NCBI RefSeq assembly: GCF_024655635.1
Contig: NZ_JANLGI010000013.1
Coordinates: 109,806-173,805, forward strand
Origin: Allobosea sp. 47.2.35
GTDB taxonomy: Bacteria > Pseudomonadota > Alphaproteobacteria > Rhizobiales > Beijerinckiaceae
Direction of reading: 5' to 3'
Length of the DNA stretch: 64,000 nucleotides
The first letter of the stretch is position 1; each line of letters begins with the position of its first letter. Shown here in pieces: positions 17,033-26,446 of the stretch. The notes beneath the pieces are model-generated. The model did no database searches, was not told the origin of the DNA, and saw only the letters and a list, made by a program, of their open reading frames with translations. The position numbers and the translations under genes were made by a program.

Positions 17033-17632
17033 ATGACCGTTACCGCCAATAGCCGCACCGCCGACCATGCGATCGATCCTCTCTTCCTGGAGCGCTGGTC
17101 GCCGCGCGCCTTCACCGGCGAGATCATCTCCGAAGGCGAGCTGGCGGTGCTGTTCGAGGCCGCGCGCTGGGCGCCGTCCTCGTACAATTCGCAGCCCTGG
17201 CGCTTCATCTATGCAAGGCGCGGCACCGATCATTGGCCGGCGCTGCTCGGCCTGCTCGGCGAGTTCAACCAATCCTGGGCGAAACATGCGGCGGCCCTTG
17301 TCTTCGTCGTCTCCAAGGAGACGATGGCGGTTCCCGGCAAGACCGAGGAGGTGCCGTCCTATACCCATTCCTTCGATGCCGGCGCCGCCTGGGCCAATCT
17401 CGCGCTGCAGGCGGTGCGTATCGGCTGGCAGGCGCATGGCATGGCCGGCTTCGACCACGCGCGGGCGCCTCACGCGCTGAAGCTGCCGGCGGGCTATCGC
17501 GTCGAGGCCGCCGTTGCCATCGGCAAGCCCGGCGACAAGGCGCAGTTGCCGGAGGCCTTGCAGGCGCGCGAGACGCCGAGCCAGCGCAGCCCGATCGGCG
17601 CCACTGTCTTCGAAGGCGTCTTCTCCGGTTGA
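17033..17632 (+). CDS. Nitroreductase family protein
   Basis: FMN-dependent oxidoreductase of 199 aa. It has the classic N-terminal RWSPRAFTGEIISEGELAVLFEAARWAPSSYNSQPWRF that binds the FMN phosphate (Arg-Ser-x-Arg) and the AAWANLALQAVRIGWQAHGMAGF helix. ATG 17033 gives a natural length; the frame remains open upstream to 16946. Substrates of this family include nitroaromatics, quinones and flavins; which applies is unknown. The 287 bp upstream (16746-17032) hold no supportable gene. Confidence 0.88.
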   Translation: MTVTANSRTADHAIDPLFLERWSPRAFTGEIISEGELAVLFEAARWAPSSYNSQPWRFIYARRGTDHWPALLGLLGEFNQSWAKHAAALVFVVSKETMAVPGKTEEVPSYTHSFDAGAAWANLALQAVRIGWQAHGMAGFDHARAPHALKLPAGYRVEAAVAIGKPGDKAQLPEALQARETPSQRSPIGATVFEGVFSG

Positions 17633-17698
17633 GCGATGGCCTCTTGCAGCGGGGCGCGTTTCGCGCGATCCCGCTGTATGCGCCGAAGGAGGCAAGCC

Positions 17699-18685
17699 TT
17701 GCTAATCACCCGCCGCCAGTTCGCCGCCAGTTCGCTCGCCGCGCCCGCCATCCTGAAGGGCAGCTTGGCCTCCGCCGCCGGCCGGCCCGTCACCGTCGCC
17801 TCGCTGCTGGGCGAGGACAAGCCGGAGACGAAGGTCTGGCGGCGCATCGCCGATATCCTCAACCGTACGGCGCCCGGCCGCTTCGATCTGCGGATCGTGC
17901 CCAATGCAGCGCTGGGCGGCGAGAAAGAGGTGGCCGAGGGCCTGCGCGTCGGCTCGATCCAGGCGGCGCTCTCGACGGTGTCCTCGCTCTCGGCCTGGGT
18001 GCCGGCCGGGCAGATCCTCGACCTGCCCTTCCTGTTCCGCGACCGGGGTCATCTGGCGCGGACATTGGCCGGGCCGCTGGGTGACGCGCTGAAGGAACTC
18101 TATCAGGCCCAGGGCTTCGTGGTGCCGGGCTTCATCAATTATGGCGCCCGCCATCTCCTGGCAAAGGAGCCGCTCACCACCCCCGGCTCGGTCAGGGGCA
18201 AGCGCATCCGCGTCATCCAGAGCCCCCTCCATACCGCACTCTGGTCGAGCTTCGGCGCTCATCCGACCCCGATCCCGATCCCCGAGACCTATAATGCGCT
18301 GAAGACCGGCGTGGTCGACTGCATGGACTTGACCAAGTCGGCCTATGTCGGTTTCCGCCTGCACGAGGTCGTCCCGGTCCTGATCGAGACCGGCCATATC
18401 TGGGCGAGCGGCGTCGTCATGTTCGCCGCCCCCTTCTGGAGGAGCCTGGCGCCGCAGGATCGTGAGGCGCTGACGGCAGCCGTGACAGAGGGCATCGCCT
18501 ATTTCGACGAACTGATGCTGGCCGATGAGGAAGCCTCGATGGCACGGGCCAGGGCCGAGGGCGGCAAAGTCGTGTCGGCCGATGATCGTCCGGGCTGGCA
18601 GGATGGAGCGCGCAAGGTCTGGGAGAGCTTCGCGCCGCAGCTTGGCGGCATGTCGGGCATCGAGGCCATCGCGCAGAGCCGCTGA
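17699..18685 (+). CDS. TRAP transporter substrate-binding protein (DctP family), Tat-exported
   Basis: Periplasmic extracytoplasmic solute receptor of 328 aa for a tripartite proton/sodium-driven importer. I start it at TTG 17699, placed 6 bp after a near-perfect AAGGAGG; that exposes a twin-arginine signal (ITRRQFAASSLAAPAIL) at the very N-terminus. Starts at 17636 or 17678 would hide the signal behind an arginine-rich leader. DctP hallmarks are GRFDLRIVPNAALGGEKEVAEGLRVGSIQAAL, GQILDLPFLFRD and the carboxylate-binding arginine region GSVRGKRIRVIQSPLH. No dctQ or dctM membrane genes are adjacent, so it is an orphan receptor here. Confidence 0.88.
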   Translation: MLITRRQFAASSLAAPAILKGSLASAAGRPVTVASLLGEDKPETKVWRRIADILNRTAPGRFDLRIVPNAALGGEKEVAEGLRVGSIQAALSTVSSLSAWVPAGQILDLPFLFRDRGHLARTLAGPLGDALKELYQAQGFVVPGFINYGARHLLAKEPLTTPGSVRGKRIRVIQSPLHTALWSSFGAHPTPIPIPETYNALKTGVVDCMDLTKSAYVGFRLHEVVPVLIETGHIWASGVVMFAAPFWRSLAPQDREALTAAVTEGIAYFDELMLADEEASMARARAEGGKVVSADDRPGWQDGARKVWESFAPQLGGMSGIEAIAQSR

Positions 18686-18708
18686 GACCAGCATCGGGAA
18701 CGAGAACC

Positions 18709-19488
18709 ATGCCGCTTTCGATCGACCATATCGTCATCGCTGTCGCTGATCTCGACGCGGCAGTCCGCGACCACACGGCGCTCGGCTTCACCGTGCTGCC
18801 CGGCGGCGAGCATCCGCGCGGCTCGCGCAATGCGCTGGTCGTGTTCGCGGACGGCGCCTATCTCGAGATCATCGCCTTCCCGCGCCCGCTGCCGGAGTAT
18901 CGCTGGTGGCAGGTGCTGGATCGCGCCGGCCCCGGCCTCGTCGACTATGCCGTGCTGCCGGATGATCTCGATGCCGATCTCGCCCGTGCGCGAGCCGCCG
19001 GCATCGTCATGGACGGTCCGATCGACGGCGGCCGACTCCAGCCCGACGGCACGCGCATCGCCTGGCGCTCGGCCCGTCCGCCCGAGCCCGATATCCCCTT
19101 CCTCTGCACCGACGTCACGGCGCGCAGCCTGCGCGTGCCCGAAGGGGCGGGGCGACGCCACGCGAATGGTGTGACCGGCGTCGCGGGTGTCACCGTGGCG
19201 GTTCAGGACCTCGCGACCTCGGTCGCCCGCTATCGCGCCCTGCTCGGGCGGGATCCGGTCGCCATCGGCGGCGTCCCCGGCCTCGGCTTCGGGCTCGCGC
19301 AGTTCCGCATCGGCCGGCAGACGCTGTCCCTGGCCGAGCCGCATGGCCCGGCCGCGGCCAGCCTCGGTGAGCATCTCGTCCGCCGCGGGCAGGGCGCCTA
19401 TTCCGTTTCCTTCTACGGTTCGGACGATGCCCGCCTGGACGATAGCCTCGCCCATGGCGCTCGCTTGGAAATCATCCGCGACCTCTAG
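18709..19488 (+). CDS. VOC family protein (glyoxalase-like domain)
   Basis: A 259-aa protein with two vicinal-oxygen-chelate halves: the first starts SIDHIVIAVADLDAAVRDHTALGFTVLPGGEHP, the second GVAGVTVAVQDLATSVARYRALLG. The first half matches the Glyoxalase_3-like group. Metal ligands would be His7-type histidine and the glutamate of AYLEIIAF; the second half seems degenerate in ligands. It follows the TRAP receptor by 23 bp on the same strand, so co-transcription is likely. Enzymatic role unknown. Confidence 0.85.
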   Translation: MPLSIDHIVIAVADLDAAVRDHTALGFTVLPGGEHPRGSRNALVVFADGAYLEIIAFPRPLPEYRWWQVLDRAGPGLVDYAVLPDDLDADLARARAAGIVMDGPIDGGRLQPDGTRIAWRSARPPEPDIPFLCTDVTARSLRVPEGAGRRHANGVTGVAGVTVAVQDLATSVARYRALLGRDPVAIGGVPGLGFGLAQFRIGRQTLSLAEPHGPAAASLGEHLVRRGQGAYSVSFYGSDDARLDDSLAHGARLEIIRDL

Positions 19489-19645
19489 CCGCTGGCGCCG
19501 TCATAATCCGGTCACGCCTGCAGGTGAGAGTGACCCGTTACCTTAAAATGGTTCTATTTATGCAGTAATAACAAGAGCTTGCATAGAATCGACGACGCGC
19601 CTATCTCTCCCTCGCGATCAGTGAAACAGCCGACGGAGAAACCGA

Positions 19646-19930
19646 ATGGGTGGCGTCACCGAGGTCGATGTCGCAGCCGCGATCGGCCGCATCGACGAGA
19701 TCATCATCCGCGAGATCGTCCGCACGGGGGCGAGCCGCCCTGAATTGCGCCGGGCGCTCGCGCTCGCCAAAGGGCCAGGCGATCTCGGCGCCGACGCGGC
19801 CCTGCCGCCGCGCATGCAGCGCCTTGTCGACCTGCTTGCCGTGACCTTGCCGGAACAGGGACCCAGACCCTTGCAAGGGCCACAGCGGCGCCGCCATGCC
19901 GCCATCAAGGGCATCGAACGTGCAGCCTGA
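19646..19930 (+). CDS. Small hypothetical protein
   Basis: Open frame of 94 aa starting ATG after GGAG. The first two thirds look like a structured helical protein (VTEVDVAAAIGRIDEIIIREIVRTGASRPELRRALALAKGPGDLG); the end is basic (GPQRRRHAAIKGIERAA). I recognise no family. It overlaps the next small frame, suggesting a translationally coupled pair. The 157 bp upstream are unusually AT-rich for this window (19535-19590), which fits a promoter. Confidence 0.5.
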   Translation: MGGVTEVDVAAAIGRIDEIIIREIVRTGASRPELRRALALAKGPGDLGADAALPPRMQRLVDLLAVTLPEQGPRPLQGPQRRRHAAIKGIERAA

Positions 19931-20237
19931 TCAGGGGAGCGCCGAAACGCTGGAAACCGCCCGGGCGGACATCCGGGAAGCGGTCATGACAGCTTTTTGT
20001 GCCGCGCTCCGCGATACTCGCTTGCCGCCGCTCGCCTTGCTCGAACTGGCGGCGGCAGCGGTCGGTTCTGTCTACAGAGAGGTGGCGGATGCTCATTGCG
20101 GTGACCAGCCATGCCCTTGCGGCTGGCATCCGCGCCTCCAGGCGGATCTGGAGGCGCTTCAGGCGGCGCTGGCGTTGAACGCGACGCCGGCGCCACAGGC
20201 CGATCTCGCCCGCATGGCCGTGCTCGGCCGGGCCTGA
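19920..20237 (+). CDS. Small hypothetical protein with CxxxPCPCGWHP motif
   Basis: Open frame of about 105 aa; GTG 19920 overlaps the stop of the previous small gene by 11 bp, and an ATG at 19896 is also available. It contains helices (REAVMTAFCAALRDTRLPPLALLELAAAAVGSVYREVAD), then a cysteine cluster CGDQPCPCGWHPRL that could bind metal or form a disulfide, then an alanine-rich helix. Family not recognised. It ends 53 bp before cobF on the same strand. Confidence 0.5.
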   Translation: MQPDQGSAETLETARADIREAVMTAFCAALRDTRLPPLALLELAAAAVGSVYREVADAHCGDQPCPCGWHPRLQADLEALQAALALNATPAPQADLARMAVLGRA

Positions 20238-20289
20238 TCTCGCATTTCACTCACAGGCCATGCTAAGCCGCCGCGAACGGCGGAGCGGC

Positions 20290-21048
20290 ATGCGTAACAT
20301 CCTCATCATCGGCATCGGGGCCGGCAATCCCGACCACATGACGATCGAGGCGATCGAGGCGCTGAACCGCGCCGACATTCTGTTCATTCCCGACAAGGGC
20401 GAGGAGAAGGCCGCGCTTCGGGCCCTGCGCGAGGCGATCTGCGCCCGCTTCATCCGCAACGCGAGCTACCGTACCGTGCCCGTCGAGATTCCGCGCCGCG
20501 CCGAGGCCGGCAGCGACTATCACGGCGTCGTCGATGACTGGCACGAGCGCATAGCCGGCCGGTACCGCGCTCTGTTTGAAGCCGAATTGCAGGAAGGCCA
20601 GACCGGTGCGCTGCTGGTCTGGGGCGACCCGGCGCTCTACGATTCCACCTTGCGCATCATGGAGCGCGTCGCGGCTTCCGGCCTCGGCCTCGACTGGCAG
20701 GTCTATCCCGGCATCAGCAGCGTTCAGGTTCTGGCCGCGCGCCATCGCATCCCGCTCAATACGATCGGCGCGCCAATCCTGATCACCACGGGCCGCCGGC
20801 TCGCGGCTGGCTTTCCGGCCGATCAGGACAGCGTCGTCGTCATGCTCGACGGCGAGCAGACTTTTGCAAAGGTCGATCCTGCCGGGCTGGACATCTTCTG
20901 GGGCGCCTATCTCGGCACGCCCGACGAAATCCTGCGCGCCGGCCCGCTGGTCGCGCTCTCGGCCGAGATCGCCGCGGTGAGGGCCGAGGCCCGCGTGCGG
21001 CATGGCTGGATCATGGATACATATCTGCTGCGCCGCCGCCCGGCTTGA
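20290..21048 (+). CDS. cobF: Precorrin-6A synthase (deacetylating), CobF
   Basis: SAM-dependent methyltransferase of 252 aa that methylates C-1 of precorrin-5 with loss of acetate in aerobic cobalamin synthesis. Features are the methylase N-terminus [29 protein letters not shown], the CobF-specific [15 protein letters not shown] and [16 protein letters not shown], and [19 protein letters not shown]. Start 20290 gives the conserved [10 protein letters not shown]; an upstream ATG at 20260 adds a non-conserved leader. It stands about 14 kb from the main cob cluster, between two small unknown genes and dapD, and shows no riboswitch. Confidence 0.93.
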   Translation: MRNILIIGIGAGNPDHMTIEAIEALNRADILFIPDKGEEKAALRALREAICARFIRNASYRTVPVEIPRRAEAGSDYHGVVDDWHERIAGRYRALFEAELQEGQTGALLVWGDPALYDSTLRIMERVAASGLGLDWQVYPGISSVQVLAARHRIPLNTIGAPILITTGRRLAAGFPADQDSVVVMLDGEQTFAKVDPAGLDIFWGAYLGTPDEILRAGPLVALSAEIAAVRAEARVRHGWIMDTYLLRRRPA

Positions 21049-21109
21049 CGCAGCCGCCCGCATCCGCCATCGCTCGCCCCGATCTTTCTGGAAGCGCCGG
21101 AGCCACCTG

Positions 21110-21952
<843 letters not shown>

Positions 21953-21991
21953 TCCGGGGCATCCCGGAAGCCAACGGTCTGTCTTTATGAA

Positions 21992-22025
21992 ATTCCCGGG
22001 TCGAAGCTCCGCTTCGCCCGGGAAT
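21992..22025. terminator. Hairpin between convergent dapD and DUF1269 genes
   Basis: Outer stem ATTCCCGGG (21992-22000) / CCCGGGAAT (22017-22025) continued by CGAAG (22002-22006) / CTTCG (22012-22016), loop CTCCG. No long U-run. The motif resembles the right half of the palindrome at 15740-15851, so it may be a truncated member of that repeat family doubling as a bidirectional terminator. Confidence 0.65.
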
Positions 22026-22041
22026 ATCGTCTTGAGATGCC

Positions 22042-22602
22042 TCAACCCACCGGCGTCGGGGCGCCCGTACCCTGGGGGTAGGGGGCCGGCGGTTCGGTCG
22101 CGGGCGGCGTCGTGCCGTGCGCGTCGGCCAGCGCATCGCGCAGCTTCTGCTCCTGCGAGCGGTCGAGCGAGGTCTTGAGCACGGTGCCGCCGGCGCCGCG
22201 GATCGCCTCCAGGACCTTGTCGCCTGTGACCTTGGTGACCAGCACGAACAGCGCCGCATTGCCGGGCTGCAGGCTGTTGGACAGTTCCTTCATGAACTTG
22301 TCGTCGACGCCGTAATCGGTCAGCGCCCCGCCGAGCGCGCCGGAAGCAGCACCCAAAGCCGCACCGAAGATCGGCATCAGGAAGATCGCGCCGATCAACA
22401 GGCCCCAGAACGAGCCGGAGACGGCGCCCATTGCGGTCGTGTTCAGGAGCTGATTGAGCTTCACCTTGCCGCCTTCGTGCATCACCGCGATGGCGGCATC
22501 GCCGATCTCGATCAGATATTCCTTCTGCAGGCTGATCAGCTTCTGGCGCATCTCCTCGGCGCGAGCCTCGGTCGGATAGACGATGACGACGAGATCGGAC
22601 AT
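22042..22602 (-). CDS. DUF1269 domain-containing membrane protein
   Basis: A 186-aa protein of the DUF1269 family. N-terminal beta-alpha unit SDLVVIVYPTEARAEEMRQKL, then two glycine-rich membrane-spanning segments (GSFWGLLIGAIFLMPIFGAALGAASGALGGAL), then KFMKELSNSLQPGNAALFVLV and a proline-rich tail. Function unknown; members are often stress-related. Downstream of the DHA2 transporter on the same strand with a 95-bp gap. Confidence 0.85.
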   Translation of the reverse strand: MSDLVVIVYPTEARAEEMRQKLISLQKEYLIEIGDAAIAVMHEGGKVKLNQLLNTTAMGAVSGSFWGLLIGAIFLMPIFGAALGAASGALGGALTDYGVDDKFMKELSNSLQPGNAALFVLVTKVTGDKVLEAIRGAGGTVLKTSLDRSQEQKLRDALADAHGTTPPATEPPAPYPQGTGAPTPVG

Positions 22603-22697
22603 GGCGGAACTCCTGGCTAGCCGATGCTGGCATGCTGGCCCGGACGGATGACGGGTTCATGGCAACGCGCGGCCGGCTGGTCAGGTTCCGTTTTCCG

Positions 22698-24191
22698 TTA
22701 TTCGCCGCCGATCGCCTTGGCCGCCTCGACCGCGCGGCCACGCAGCGGCAGCTCTTCCATCCGCGCCAGCGAGAGCCATGCGAGCGCGAACCCCAGGCTC
22801 GCGGCGCCGAAGACATAGCGGAACAGCACGACCATGGTCTCACGGTCGACGGTGCCGAGCTTCAGTGCCTCGGGCGAAAGCTGCGCGCCGGCCCCGCCGA
22901 CACCGCCGAGCACGATCGCGCCGAACGCCGCGACGATCAGCGCCCCACCGATCTGGCGGAAGAAATTGGCGACGGCCGTCACCGTGCCAAGCTGATGCGC
23001 CTGTACCGCGTTCTGGATCGAGACCGTCGCGACGGGCAGCAGCGTGCCGAAGCCGATGCTGACGATCGCCAGGATGACGCAGAAGGGCAGGAGCGGAATC
23101 TGGCCGGAGAAGGCGGCCAGCACTGCCGTGCCGGCCATCGCGACGAACAGCCCGGCCAACGGCACGCGCTTGTAATGGGTGAGCTGCGACATCGCCCGCC
23201 CGGAGCTGGTCGCGCCCAGCACCGTGCCGCAGGTCAGCGGCAGCAGGCCGAGGCCGGAATGGGTGGCGCTCAGGCCCATCACCGTCTCGAAATAGAGCGG
23301 CAGGTAGATGGTCAGGCCGATGAAGGTGCCCATGCCGAAGCCGGCGGCGACCGTGCCGCGGCGGACGACGCGATTGCTGAAGAGGTCGAGCGGGATCAGC
23401 GGCTCCGCCGCCCGGCGCAAACGCCAGGCGAACAGCGCCCAGAGCACGAGCGAGGCAGCGACGAGCCCGGCAATCTGCGGCGAGCGCCAGGGATAGGCGG
23501 TGCCGCCCCAGGAGAGCGCGAGCAGCAGCGACACCGTCCCCAGAGTCATCAGCACGGCGCCGAGCACGTCGAGCTTGTGCGGCCGCTCATGGCGCGGCAG
23601 CCGCTTCAGCGCCGCGCTCGACATCCAGTAGGCGCCGAGCCCGAGCGGCAGGTTGATCCAGAAGATCACCGACCAGTGCAGCTTTTCCGCGAGGAAGCCG
23701 CCGAGCACGGGGCCGAGCAGCGAGGAGGACATGAAGACGCTGGCGAAATAGACTTGATAGCGCCCGCGCTCCTTGGGCGGGACCATGTCGCCGACGATGG
23801 TCTGGGCCAGCGCGATCAGCCCGCCGCCGCCAAGCCCCTGCACGAAGCGCGCGAGGACGAGCAGCCAGAGCGAGGGGGCCAGCGCGCAGGCGATCGAGCC
23901 GATCACGAAGACGACGATGCCGGCGAGCAGCGTCACCCGACGACCATGGATGTCGGCGAGCTTGCCGTAGAGTGGCGTCACCGCGGTCGAGGCGAGCAGG
24001 TAGATCGTCACGATCCAGGAGAGATGCGTGACGTCGTTGAGCTCGCGCCCCATCGTGGGGAGCGCTGTCGCGACGATGGTCTGGTCGAGCGCAGCCAGGA
24101 ACATCGCCAGCATGACGCCGATCAGGACCGAGCGAATATCCGCCGGCGTCATGGCTGCGGCCGGGGCGGGAATGTCGAGCCGCTTGTCCAT
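22698..24191 (-). CDS. MFS drug efflux transporter, DHA2 (EmrB/QacA) family
   Basis: Fourteen-helix drug/proton antiporter of 497 aa. Diagnostic elements are MLAMFLAALDQTIVATALPTM in helix 1 (motif D1), the loop GKLADIHGRRVTLLAG (motif A), RFVQGLGGGGLIALAQTIVGD, and motif C GPVLGGFLAEKLHWSVIFWINLPLGL. It lies 117 bp downstream of a MarR gene on the same strand, so probably in a MarR-autoregulated efflux unit. Confidence 0.93.
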   Translation of the reverse strand: MDKRLDIPAPAAAMTPADIRSVLIGVMLAMFLAALDQTIVATALPTMGRELNDVTHLSWIVTIYLLASTAVTPLYGKLADIHGRRVTLLAGIVVFVIGSIACALAPSLWLLVLARFVQGLGGGGLIALAQTIVGDMVPPKERGRYQVYFASVFMSSSLLGPVLGGFLAEKLHWSVIFWINLPLGLGAYWMSSAALKRLPRHERPHKLDVLGAVLMTLGTVSLLLALSWGGTAYPWRSPQIAGLVAASLVLWALFAWRLRRAAEPLIPLDLFSNRVVRRGTVAAGFGMGTFIGLTIYLPLYFETVMGLSATHSGLGLLPLTCGTVLGATSSGRAMSQLTHYKRVPLAGLFVAMAGTAVLAAFSGQIPLLPFCVILAIVSIGFGTLLPVATVSIQNAVQAHQLGTVTAVANFFRQIGGALIVAAFGAIVLGGVGGAGAQLSPEALKLGTVDRETMVVLFRYVFGAASLGFALAWLSLARMEELPLRGRAVEAAKAIGGE

Positions 24192-24308
24192 GAAATTGCG
24201 ATCTTACTTGCGTCTAGGGAATGGCGAGACGGTAGCCGCAGCGCGCGCCATGCGCCAGAGTCGCATTGACGGAGCGGCCCTGCGGCGCGGGCGGGGCAGG
24301 GGCGACGG

Positions 24309-24755
24309 TCAACCGAGGCTGCGCAGCATGTCGCGCAAGGTTTCCGGCGTAGCATCGGGCAGCGCGGCTTCGATGACGGTGTGCGTCTCCTGCCAGATCG
24401 GCACGGCCGAGGCGAGCAGCGTCATCCCGGCCTCCGTCAGTGTCAGCAGGCGACCACGACGATCGGCGGGATCGACTGCGACGGCGACGAGCCCGCGCCG
24501 TTGCAATGGCTTCAATGCGGCGGTGAGCGTCGTCCGGTCCATCGCCAGCAGGTCTGCCACGGGGCCGAGCGACGCTGGCACTGGGCGATTCATCGCCATC
24601 ATCAGCGAGAACTGGCCGTTGGTCAGCCCGACCGGGCGCAAGGCGTCGTCGAACCGGCGCGCCAGCACCCGCGCCGCGCGCTGCACATGCAGGCACAGGC
24701 AATGGTCGCGCACATGCAGCGTCGTCGCGAAGGGAACGATCTGTTTACCGTCCAT
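24309..24755 (-). CDS. MarR family transcriptional regulator
   Basis: Winged-helix repressor of 148 aa. The wHTH is LTNGQFSLMMAMNRPVPASLGPVADLLAMDRTTLTAALKPLQRRGLVAVAVDPADRRGRLLTLTEAG. The N-terminus CLCLHVQRAARVLARRFDDALRPVG is typical, with a cysteine pair (CLC) that could sense oxidants. ATG 24755 is preferred over a TTG at 24785. It precedes a DHA2 efflux gene and has an inverted repeat just upstream, implying autoregulation of marR and the pump. Confidence 0.88.
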   Translation of the reverse strand: MDGKQIVPFATTLHVRDHCLCLHVQRAARVLARRFDDALRPVGLTNGQFSLMMAMNRPVPASLGPVADLLAMDRTTLTAALKPLQRRGLVAVAVDPADRRGRLLTLTEAGMTLLASAVPIWQETHTVIEAALPDATPETLRDMLRSLG

Positions 24756-24767
24756 CTCATCTGCATG

Positions 24768-24790
24768 TTGACTGCCGCTGGGCAAGTCAA
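24768..24790. promoter_or_regulatory. Candidate MarR operator
   Basis: Inverted repeat TTGACT (24768-24773) / AGTCAA (24785-24790) with an 11-bp spacer, 13 bp before the marR ATG. On the marR strand it would overlap the promoter or 5' leader, as expected for an autorepressor. Assigned on position and symmetry only. Confidence 0.4.
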
Positions 24791-24887
24791 GCGACGGACT
24801 GACCGAAGATGCCGCGCCTGTTGACGCAGGCCGCTCCTTGAAGCGCTATGCTCTTCTCTTGGATGGGCACGAAGAGGAAGGCCGCTC

Positions 24888-25418
24888 ATGCCGCTGCTCA
24901 GCGCCGGGAATGCCATGCTGGTCGTCATCGACTTCCAGGCGAGGCTGATGCCCGCAATCCATGACGGCGAGAAAGTCCTGCTCAATGCCGGGCGTCTTGC
25001 GGAGGCAGCGCGTCTGCTCGATGTGCCCGCTGTCCTGACCGAGCAATATCCGCGCGGCCTTGGTGCCACGGTGCCGGAATTGGCCGGGTTCGCTCCCGCC
25101 GTGACCAAGATGAGCTTCGATGCCTGCGGCGAGCCCGCTTTCCTCGAAGCCGTGGCGGGGGATCGCGAGCTGGTCGTCTGCGGCTGCGAGGCGCATGTCT
25201 GCGTCGGCCAGACCGTGCTGACGCTGCTGGAGCATCGCCGCCGCGTCGTCGTGGTCGCCGATGCGATCGGCTCGCGCGTGCCGCTATCGCGCGAGATCGC
25301 TTTGCAGCGCATGGCGAGCCATGGCGCCGAGATCGTCACCACCGAGATGGTGCTGTTCGAATGGCTGCGGAGTGCCGAGCATCCGCAGTTCCGAACGGTC
25401 TCGAAGCTGATCCGTTAG
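24888..25418 (+). CDS. Isochorismatase family cysteine hydrolase
   Basis: Hydrolase of 176 aa with the isochorismatase-like fold. The catalytic triad is visible: Asp15 (LVVIDFQARL), Lys74 (AVTKMSF) and Cys105 (CGCEAHVCVGQTVL), so it is the cysteine-hydrolase branch (YcaC/nicotinamidase-like) and not true isochorismatase. It lacks an extra domain. Divergent from marR. Substrate unknown. Confidence 0.87.
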   Translation: MPLLSAGNAMLVVIDFQARLMPAIHDGEKVLLNAGRLAEAARLLDVPAVLTEQYPRGLGATVPELAGFAPAVTKMSFDACGEPAFLEAVAGDRELVVCGCEAHVCVGQTVLTLLEHRRRVVVVADAIGSRVPLSREIALQRMASHGAEIVTTEMVLFEWLRSAEHPQFRTVSKLIR

Positions 25419-25431
25419 ATCGAAGCCACTC

Positions 25432-26424
25432 TCACAGCGGCTTCTTGATGGCCTTTGCGATGACGCCGACGATGCCTTCGCGGAAGAGCAGGACGCAGAG
25501 CACGAAGATCACGCCCTGCACGACCGTGACCCAGGCGCCGAGGGTCGCGAGATAGTTCTGCATGGCGACGATGACGATGGCGCCGACGATCGGTCCGAAG
25601 ACGGTGCCTAAGCCCCCGACCAGCGTCATCAGCACGACCTCGCCGGACATGGTCCAGTAGACGTCGGTGAGCGAGGCCAGCTGGAAGACGATGGCCTTGG
25701 TCGCGCCGGCAAGACCCGCGAGCGTCGCCGAGAGCACGAAGACCATCAGCTTGTACTGGTTGGCGCGATAGCCGAGCGAGATGGCACGGGGCTCGTTGTC
25801 GCGGATCGCCTTGCAGACCTGGCCGAAGGGCGAGTGGATGACGCGATAGATCAGCAGGAGCCCGCCGAGGAAGATGGCGGCGACGAGCCAGTAGAGGGCG
25901 CGGTCGTCGGCGAGGCTGATCAGACCGAGGAACTTGCCGCGCGGCACGGCCTGGATGCCGTCCTCGCCGCCGGTGAAGCGCGGGGTCTGCAGCGAGAAGA
26001 AGAACACCATCTGGGCGAGCGCCAGCGTGATCATGGCGAAATAGATGCCTTGCCGCCGGATGGCGAGCGCGCCGAAGACGAGGCCGAGGACCGCGCCGAC
26101 GGCAGTGCCGAGCAGGATCGCAAGCTCCGGCGTCAGGCCCCAATGCTTGGCGGTATAGGCCGAGACATAGCTCGCCATGCCGAAATAGGCGGCGTGGCCG
26201 AAGGAGAGCAGGCCGCCATAGCCGAGCAGCAGGTTGAAGGCGAGGGCGAACAGCGCGAAGCAGAGCACCTTCATCACGAAGATGGGATAGGCGACGAACG
26301 GCGCGACCACGAGCACCGCGGCGATCGCGATGAACAGGTTGCGGTGCAGGCGCGCCGTGCTGTCGTCGGTCTCGCTGAGGGCGAGGCCGCTGCCGGCTGC
26401 GTCGGTCGAGGCAAGGTCGGTCAT
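25432..26424 (-). CDS. livM: Branched-chain amino-acid ABC transporter permease LivM
   Basis: Inner-membrane permease of 330 aa, about eight to ten helices. Typical LivM regions are ALFALAFNLLLGYGGLLSFGHAAYFGMASYVSAY and the EAA-like YRVIHSPFGQVCKAIRDNEPRAISLGYRANQYKLMVFVLS. Last gene of the livGFKHM series, 22 bp after livH. Confidence 0.93.
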   Translation of the reverse strand: MTDLASTDAAGSGLALSETDDSTARLHRNLFIAIAAVLVVAPFVAYPIFVMKVLCFALFALAFNLLLGYGGLLSFGHAAYFGMASYVSAYTAKHWGLTPELAILLGTAVGAVLGLVFGALAIRRQGIYFAMITLALAQMVFFFSLQTPRFTGGEDGIQAVPRGKFLGLISLADDRALYWLVAAIFLGGLLLIYRVIHSPFGQVCKAIRDNEPRAISLGYRANQYKLMVFVLSATLAGLAGATKAIVFQLASLTDVYWTMSGEVVLMTLVGGLGTVFGPIVGAIVIVAMQNYLATLGAWVTVVQGVIFVLCVLLFREGIVGVIAKAIKKPL

Positions 26425-26446
26425 GGTCTTATCCTTGCGTCTTGCG

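Noticed and set aside
22632..24269. 545-aa plus-strand frame opposite the DHA2 transporter
   Set aside because: Highly polar Arg/Asp/Glu/Gln-rich shadow; the minus strand encodes a clear 14-helix transporter.
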